From contig NZ_CP019947.1 in NCBI RefSeq assembly GCF_002025205.1, positions 2,022,001 to 2,086,000 on the forward strand: a stretch of 64,000 bases of DNA. The letters are read 5' to 3'. Origin of the DNA: Pseudomonas sp. CC6-YY-74 (GTDB lineage: Bacteria > Pseudomonadota > Gammaproteobacteria > Pseudomonadales > Pseudomonadaceae). Positions 59,490-64,000 of the stretch are shown piece after piece. The notes under the pieces are model-generated. The model worked only from the letters and a program-made list of their open reading frames with translations. It was not told where the DNA came from and searched no databases. A program made the translations under genes and the position numbers. Positions within the stretch are counted from its first letter, which is position 1; every line of letters starts with the position of its first letter.

Positions 59490-60800
59490 TTACCAGCAGA
59501 TGCCTTCCATCGACTCGCTGCTGGTCTGCGGCATAAAACCCACCAAATCGACGATTTTCTTCCCTGCTGGCAGGTTGCCGACAACGCTGGCGAACTGCGG
59601 GTCATTGTTGCCAATCACGATGATATCTGCCTGCTCCAGCACATCCGCGAGGTCGGCGCATAACAGCGATGAGACATGCGGAATCTTCGCTTCGATGTAC
59701 TCCTTGTTGGCGCCATGCACCCGGGCGTACTCGACGTTGCTGTCGTAGATGCGCAGGTCATAACCCTTGCCGATAAGCATCTCGGCCAGCTCCACCAGCG
59801 GGCTTTCGCGCAGGTCATCGGTGCCGGACTTGAAGGAGAGGCCAAGCAGGCCAATGCGGCGTTTGTCATAGCTGGCGATGATGTCGAAGGCTCTTTCCAC
59901 CTGCATCCGATTGCTGCGCATGATCGAGTGCAACAGCGGATGTTCGATGTCGAGCTGACTGGCGCGATAGGTCAGCGCGCGCACATCCTTCGGCAAGCAG
60001 GAACCGCCAAAGGCAAAGCCAGGGCGCATGTAGTACTTGGAGAGGTTGAGCTTGCGGTCCTGGCAAACTACCGCCATCACCTCTCGACCATCGACGCCCA
60101 CGCCCTTGGCGATGTTACCGATTTCGTTGGCAAAGGTGACCTTGGTGGCATGCCAGGCATTGCAGGTGTACTTGATCATCTCCGCCACTTCGATGCTCTT
60201 GCGGATGATTGGCGCGTCCAGCTCGCGATAAATAGCCTCCAGCAGATCGCCGGATGCCTTATCCAGCTCGCCGATCACCGTCATCGCCGGGAAGTCGTAA
60301 TCCTGGATGGCCGTGCTTTCACGGAGGAACTCCGGGTTTACCGCAACGCCGAAGTCGACCCCAGCCGTCATCCCAGAATGCTGTTCCAACATCGGAATGA
60401 CCACACTGTTCACCGTACCCGGCAGTACCGTACTGCGCACCACGATGGTGTGGCGGCCTGCCTTTTCCGGCAGCACGCGAGCGATCTGCTCACACACCTG
60501 GGCAATATAGGACACGTCCAGATCACCGTTCTTCTTGCTCGGCGTTGGTGCCGCGATAAACGACACGTCCGTATTCATCACGGCATCACGCACATCGAGG
60601 GTGCCGCGCAGATTGCCACTCCTGACGCCCTTCAGCAGAAGCGCTTCCAGGCCTGGCTCGACAATCGGCGACTGGCCATGGTTGATCAGTTCTATTTTAA
60701 GCGGCGTGACATCTACCCCAACGATCTGATGACCGCGTGCAGACAGGCAGCCCGCACAGACGGCACCCACATACCCAAGGCCAAAAATACTGATGCGCAT
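59490..60800 (-). CDS. algD: GDP-mannose 6-dehydrogenase
   Basis: This 436-residue NAD-dependent, four-electron dehydrogenase commits GDP-mannose to alginate and is the usual first gene of the operon. It opens with the Rossmann motif ISIFGLGYVGAVCAGCL. The active-site cysteine is in FAFGGSCLPKDVRAL, and the catalytic Lys/Asn region is EMIKYTCNAWHATKVTFANE. Length matches. The ATG has AAGGAG seven bases upstream. A non-coding region of about 1 kb precedes it, as expected for the highly regulated algD promoter. Confidence 0.97.
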   Translation of the reverse strand: MRISIFGLGYVGAVCAGCLSARGHQIVGVDVTPLKIELINHGQSPIVEPGLEALLLKGVRSGNLRGTLDVRDAVMNTDVSFIAAPTPSKKNGDLDVSYIAQVCEQIARVLPEKAGRHTIVVRSTVLPGTVNSVVIPMLEQHSGMTAGVDFGVAVNPEFLRESTAIQDYDFPAMTVIGELDKASGDLLEAIYRELDAPIIRKSIEVAEMIKYTCNAWHATKVTFANEIGNIAKGVGVDGREVMAVVCQDRKLNLSKYYMRPGFAFGGSCLPKDVRALTYRASQLDIEHPLLHSIMRSNRMQVERAFDIIASYDKRRIGLLGLSFKSGTDDLRESPLVELAEMLIGKGYDLRIYDSNVEYARVHGANKEYIEAKIPHVSSLLCADLADVLEQADIIVIGNNDPQFASVVGNLPAGKKIVDLVGFMPQTSSESMEGICW

Positions 60801-61809
60801 CGCTAATCTCCTTTCGCAGATTAAACAAACCGCACAGCACGCGACGATGAATACTCACCTCGAACGAAATGCAAAAGCACGGCAGATAAATTCCCCAATG
60901 AACTAATAAAGCATGAGCCTTATTACTTCCTGAACACACAACACCTCCAACATGGTTAAACAAAAGGCAAACTTCGCACCCACCGCCATACTCAACAGAC
61001 ACCTATTAATAAGACAAGCACCCGTAAAGACAAAACAATTGGCGTCAAATAAAGAACTTGCCGAAAAAACCAATACACATGGCCTTAGCAGCGACTTCAA
61101 TGCAGCAAGAAGATGCACCAAAATCCAAAGCGGACAACAGGGGAACACCCCCGCGCCTCGGCCCTGCTAGCACTTTTAAATTCTGGACCATGATTTTAAT
61201 CTGCGCAAATACTTATAGTGCCAAAGATAAGGCGACAAATAACTAACGCAAAGATTTCCACAAATACCAGAAGTGCTTCGCCAGCCTTGAGGTCCATGTA
61301 TCGGTGGAATTTCCACCACGAAGGCCATGCAATAGCGCAACGTTCAACCTGGGGTATTTACCCAGGCGTTAAGCAATCTTCAGGCACCCAACGGTAAATA
61401 CACCCCTGTTTGCTGTTTAGCCGAATCGAAGCGATTTGATAGCGCCGCCCAATTGACGTGTAACTCTCCGCGTAGGGTGCGCTCAATTGATCTGCACTCA
61501 ATGGCCTGACCAGGGCATCGCTCCGGCTCAAGCCGGGGCGACTTTGCTCTGCTCATAAGCGCTGCACTCCCCTACGAACCGAAAATCCCTCGGGGTATCG
61601 ACCCTGCAGCGAGGGCGCGATTAGCCGCGTGGTTTGCACGGTTTAGCAACGGCAATTCAACCCTTCCCAGGGTGCCCAGCCAGGGCAGCAGCAAGGGTTA
61701 GCTGAGTGTTCGCCAACGTATTGAAACTGGTTACACTGCGCCGCAAACAAACGGCTCAACTTTGCCGGATAGACGCCGATAGCCGTCGTACGCCTTATGG
61801 AAGAACACC
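60801..61809. other. 1-kb non-coding region between divergent algD and aer
   Basis: No convincing gene is seen. The algD-proximal 450 bp are strikingly AT-rich compared with the rest of the window. Inverted repeats occur at 61303-61317 (GGTGGAA / TTCCACC), 61348-61366 (CCTGGG / CCCAGG) and 61659-61699 (AACCCTT / AAGGGTT). No GAACTT-type AlgU box was found on the algD-reading strand. The only GAACTT (61054-61059) points the other way. The weak match GCACTT-N16-TCTTT (minus, 61276 to about 61250) is the best candidate. The aer end holds a FliA promoter. Confidence 0.6.
61756..61782 (+). promoter_or_regulatory. FliA (sigma-28) promoter of aer
   Basis: TCAA (61756-61759) and GCCGATAG (61775-61782) are separated by 15 bases, matching the sigma-28 consensus TCAAG-N15-GCCGATAA in all but the last base. 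It lies 28 bases before the aer ATG and links the gene to the flagellar/chemotaxis regulon. Confidence 0.8.
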
Positions 61810-63375
61810 ATGAAAAATAATCAGCCCATCACTCAACGCGAACGCACCTTTGCGGCCCAGCAACGCTTGATCTCCACCACCGATGCCAAAGGCCAGATCA
61901 CCTATTGCAACGAAGCGTTCGTCGAAATCAGTGGCTTCAGCCACGGCGAGTTGATGGGAGCAGCACACAACCTTGTGCGTCACCCGGATGTGCCGTCAGC
62001 CGTGTTCGCCCACATGTGGAACACCCTGAAGCAGGGTCGCCCCTGGATGGGCATCGTCAAGAACCGCAGCAAGAATGGCGATCACTACTGGGTCAATGCC
62101 TACGTCACGCCGGTACTGGAAAAAAACCAGGTAGTAGGCTACGAATCGGTGCGGATCAAACCGACCGCCGAACAAGTGCGCCGCGCCGAAGCCCTGTACA
62201 AACGCATCAACAGCGGCAAGTCCGCCGTGCCCAGCCGTGACCAATGGTTACCGACCCTGCAAAACTGGCTGCCCTTTATCCTGATCAGCCAGATCGGCTT
62301 TCTGATCGGTACCTGGCTCGACTCCAGCTGGGGCTTTGCCATCGCCGCCCTGCTCTCGGTACCGCTCGGGCTGATCGGCCTCAACTGGCAACAACGCGGG
62401 CTGAAGCGCCTGCTACAACTGGCCGATCAAACCACTTCCGACCCGCTGATCGCCCAGATGTACACCGACAGCCGCGGCGTTCAAGGCCGCCTGGAAATGT
62501 CCCTGCTCGGTCAGGAAGCACGCCTGAAAACCTGCCTGACGCGCCTGCAGGACAGCGCCGAAAACCTGGCCAAACAGGCCAAACAGGCCAATACCCTGGC
62601 CCACAGCAGCTCCGCCGGGCTGGATCGCCAACGTCAGGAAACCGAACAGGTCGCCACTGCGGTCAACCAAATGGCCGCCACCACCCTGGAAGTCGCCAGT
62701 AACGTCGCCCGCACTGCCATCGCCACCCAGGAAGCCAATCGCCTGACCAGCGAAGGCCGCGCCATTACCGCAGAAACCCGCGCGGCCATTCAGCGCCTCT
62801 CGCAGTCGGTCGGTGATACCGGCGAAACCGTCACCCGCCTGGCCAAGGACAGCAACGAAATCGGCGGCGTGGTCGATGTGATCAAAGGCATCGCCGACCA
62901 GACCAACCTGCTCGCCCTCAACGCCGCCATCGAAGCCGCCCGCGCCGGTGAAATGGGTCGCGGCTTTGCCGTGGTGGCCGACGAAGTCCGTTCGCTGGCA
63001 CAACGCACCACCGAGTCCACCGGGCAAATTCACCAACTAATCGCCAAGCTGCAGCGCACCGCCGAAGAAGCGGTGATGACCATGGAAATCGGCCGCAAGC
63101 AAGCCGACGACGGCGTCGAACGCGTGCAACAGGCCGATCAGGCCCTGGCCGGGATCAGCGACGCGGTCGCCAATATCGCCGACATGGCCAACCAGATCGC
63201 CGCCGCAGCCGAAGAACAAAGCTCGGTCGCCGACGAAATCAACCGCAACATCACCAACATCGCCCAACTGTCCGACCAGACCGCCAGCGAAGCGCAAAGC
63301 TCCGCCGTGCTCAGCCAGGCACTCACCGCCACCGCGCAAGGGCAGTACTCGCTGGTCGAACGCTTCAACCGCTAA
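61810..63375 (+). CDS. aer: Aerotaxis receptor Aer
   Basis: This 521-residue chemoreceptor senses redox or oxygen through an N-terminal cytosolic PAS domain (about 10-120; [20 protein letters not shown] and the FAD-pocket region [15 protein letters not shown]). A membrane anchor hairpin lies at about 150-190. A conserved signalling domain follows, with its tip [19 protein letters not shown]. There is no periplasmic sensor. Length equals that of P. aeruginosa Aer, which also sits near acnA. A sigma-28 promoter precedes it. Confidence 0.95.
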   Translation: MKNNQPITQRERTFAAQQRLISTTDAKGQITYCNEAFVEISGFSHGELMGAAHNLVRHPDVPSAVFAHMWNTLKQGRPWMGIVKNRSKNGDHYWVNAYVTPVLEKNQVVGYESVRIKPTAEQVRRAEALYKRINSGKSAVPSRDQWLPTLQNWLPFILISQIGFLIGTWLDSSWGFAIAALLSVPLGLIGLNWQQRGLKRLLQLADQTTSDPLIAQMYTDSRGVQGRLEMSLLGQEARLKTCLTRLQDSAENLAKQAKQANTLAHSSSAGLDRQRQETEQVATAVNQMAATTLEVASNVARTAIATQEANRLTSEGRAITAETRAAIQRLSQSVGDTGETVTRLAKDSNEIGGVVDVIKGIADQTNLLALNAAIEAARAGEMGRGFAVVADEVRSLAQRTTESTGQIHQLIAKLQRTAEEAVMTMEIGRKQADDGVERVQQADQALAGISDAVANIADMANQIAAAAEEQSSVADEINRNITNIAQLSDQTASEAQSSAVLSQALTATAQGQYSLVERFNR

Positions 63376-63780
63376 ACGCAAACAGGGCGCCGAGCAGACT
63401 CGGCGCGCCCCCTCTCCAGCGCCTCCCGTAGCAGCCTGCTTGTGACCCACATGGATGTGGGTCATGCAGTAAGCAATAAGCGACCCGCCATGAACGGGGG
63501 GACGTTTGGGAAAATGTCGGGGAGATTGTCGAGAACGGCTTGTGCCTAGCGATCCTGCTCCCCACTGCTCGCAAGGACGCCGCATCGCAGCAAGCCGACC
63601 GCTACCATCGCCCAGCCCCAAGTTGCGGGCAGTCTCAAGTCTATGTGTGCTAGCGAACAGACTTACCCTCGCCTTATTTGCAATCTACTTGGCACGTCGA
63701 ACTTGCGGCGATGACTCAGCCCAAGAAGTTAGGGAAACGCTGAAAAAAGACTTCCCGAATCTGGTGGACTACGGCCACCC
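63376..63780. other. 405-bp region between aer and the transposase gene
   Basis: No gene is supported. A GC-rich hairpin, GCGCCGAG / CTCGGCGC (63387-63394 and 63399-63406), directly after aer may act as its terminator, although no T tract follows. The remainder up to about 63732 shows no recognisable feature. The insertion sequence probably begins near 63733. Confidence 0.4.
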
Positions 63781-64000
63781 GTGTTTTCGCGTAAACCACT
63801 GAAGCAGATCTCCTTCGCCGATGCTGAGTACGCTGGCAAGCGTAAGCAAAGCCGTCGTGAACGCTATCTGATCGAGATGGATCAGGTGGTGCCGTGGAAA
63901 GGCTTGATCGCTTTGATCGAACCACATTACCCCAAAGGTGAAGGTGGACGGCCGTCCTACCCGCTGATGGCGATCGTGCGTGTGCACCTGCTGCAGAACT
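63733..64000 (+). mobile_element. IS5-family insertion sequence, left part
   Basis: The transposase frame at the window edge belongs to the IS5 family. The probable left end starts at GGAAACGCTGAAAAAAGAC (63733), directly after TTAG (63729-63732). TTAG fits the YTAR target-site preference of IS5 elements. The right end is outside the window, so the boundary is tentative. Confidence 0.6.
63781..64000 (+). CDS. IS5-family transposase (3' end outside window)
   Basis: The visible 73 codons encode KQISFADAEYAGKRKQSRRE, then VPWKGLIALIEPHYPKGEGG and RPSYPLMAIVRVHLLQN. This is the characteristic N terminus of IS5-group DDE transposases. The usual initiating Met before KQ is replaced by Leu (CTG), so translation probably begins at the GTG at 63781, or the element has drifted. 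The DDE catalytic residues would lie beyond the window. Upstream the frame is open back to a TAG at 63730. Confidence 0.85.
   Translation, partial: MFSRKPLKQISFADAEYAGKRKQSRRERYLIEMDQVVPWKGLIALIEPHYPKGEGGRPSYPLMAIVRVHLLQN

Noticed and set aside
61054..61079. GAACTT in the algD-aer gap as the AlgU promoter of algD
   Set aside because: It lies on the plus strand and points away from algD. No suitable -10 follows at 16-17 bases, and no gene starts nearby in that direction.
61201..61230. RpoN (-24/-12) promoter for algD
   Set aside because: A GGCAC and a TTTGC are present on the minus strand, but the GG-GC spacing is 14 bases instead of the required 10.

Overview
The window is a stretch of a Pseudomonas-type gammaproteobacterial chromosome. 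The evidence is the braB / sucDC-lpdG-sucBA / sdhBADC / gltA block, the htpG neighbourhood, Pseudomonas-type REP palindromes, a complete-looking alginate biosynthesis cluster, and several large chemoreceptors. Gene order from htpG to gltA and further to acnA/aer resembles the P. aeruginosa PA1561-PA1597 region as I remember it. No rRNA, tRNA or CRISPR array was seen.

Layout. 1-11 kb: the end of a chemoreceptor, envelope and metabolic genes (DUF3859, amidohydrolase, pirin, dienelactone hydrolase), htpG with a clear heat-shock promoter, two coupled PaaI-type thioesterases, a tiny lipoprotein with an AlgU-like promoter, a MAPEG protein and a DUF599 protein. 11.7-14.8 kb: a chemoreceptor and the BraB branched-chain amino acid carrier. 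15.1-28.1 kb: the TCA block, with sdhCDAB-sucAB-lpdG-sucCD on the minus strand, and gltA divergent on the plus strand. 28.2-33.5 kb: a START-domain protein, a REC-DUF3369-GGDEF-EAL regulator, a beta-hydroxyacid dehydrogenase, a DEDDh exonuclease and ppnP. 33.7-44.9 kb: transporters (RhtA-like EamA, MsbA-like ABC, MATE), pdxB, an ATP-NAD kinase-like protein, tusA, rlmM and small unknown genes, with REP elements between them. 45.3-48.1 kb: acnA. 48.2-60.8 kb: the alginate cluster on the minus strand, read as algD-alg8-alg44-algK-algE-algG-algX-algL-algA. 61.8-63.4 kb: the aerotaxis receptor aer with a FliA-type promoter. The window ends inside an IS5-family insertion sequence.

How it fits together. 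The TCA genes form one long co-directional unit for succinate dehydrogenase, the 2-oxoglutarate dehydrogenase complex and succinyl-CoA synthetase. Hairpins sit in most of its intergenic gaps, and citrate synthase is transcribed away from it. acnA adds another step of the cycle downstream. The alginate cluster encodes precursor synthesis (AlgA, AlgD), c-di-GMP-controlled polymerisation (Alg8, Alg44), periplasmic scaffold, epimerase and lyase (AlgK, AlgX, AlgG, AlgL) and export (AlgE).

Most notable. The O-acetylation genes algI, algJ and algF are absent from their usual place between algL and algA, where only 186 bp remain, although AlgX keeps its acetyltransferase catalytic residues. algK is split by an apparent one-base deletion in a G run. 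The approximately 1 kb AT-rich region upstream of algD has no recognisable AlgU -35 box in the right orientation. Other points of interest are a 22-bp tandem repeat carrying the sdhC -35 element, a START-domain gene open in frame with an upstream membrane-anchor reading frame, and a REP element that supplies the last codons of a small gene.
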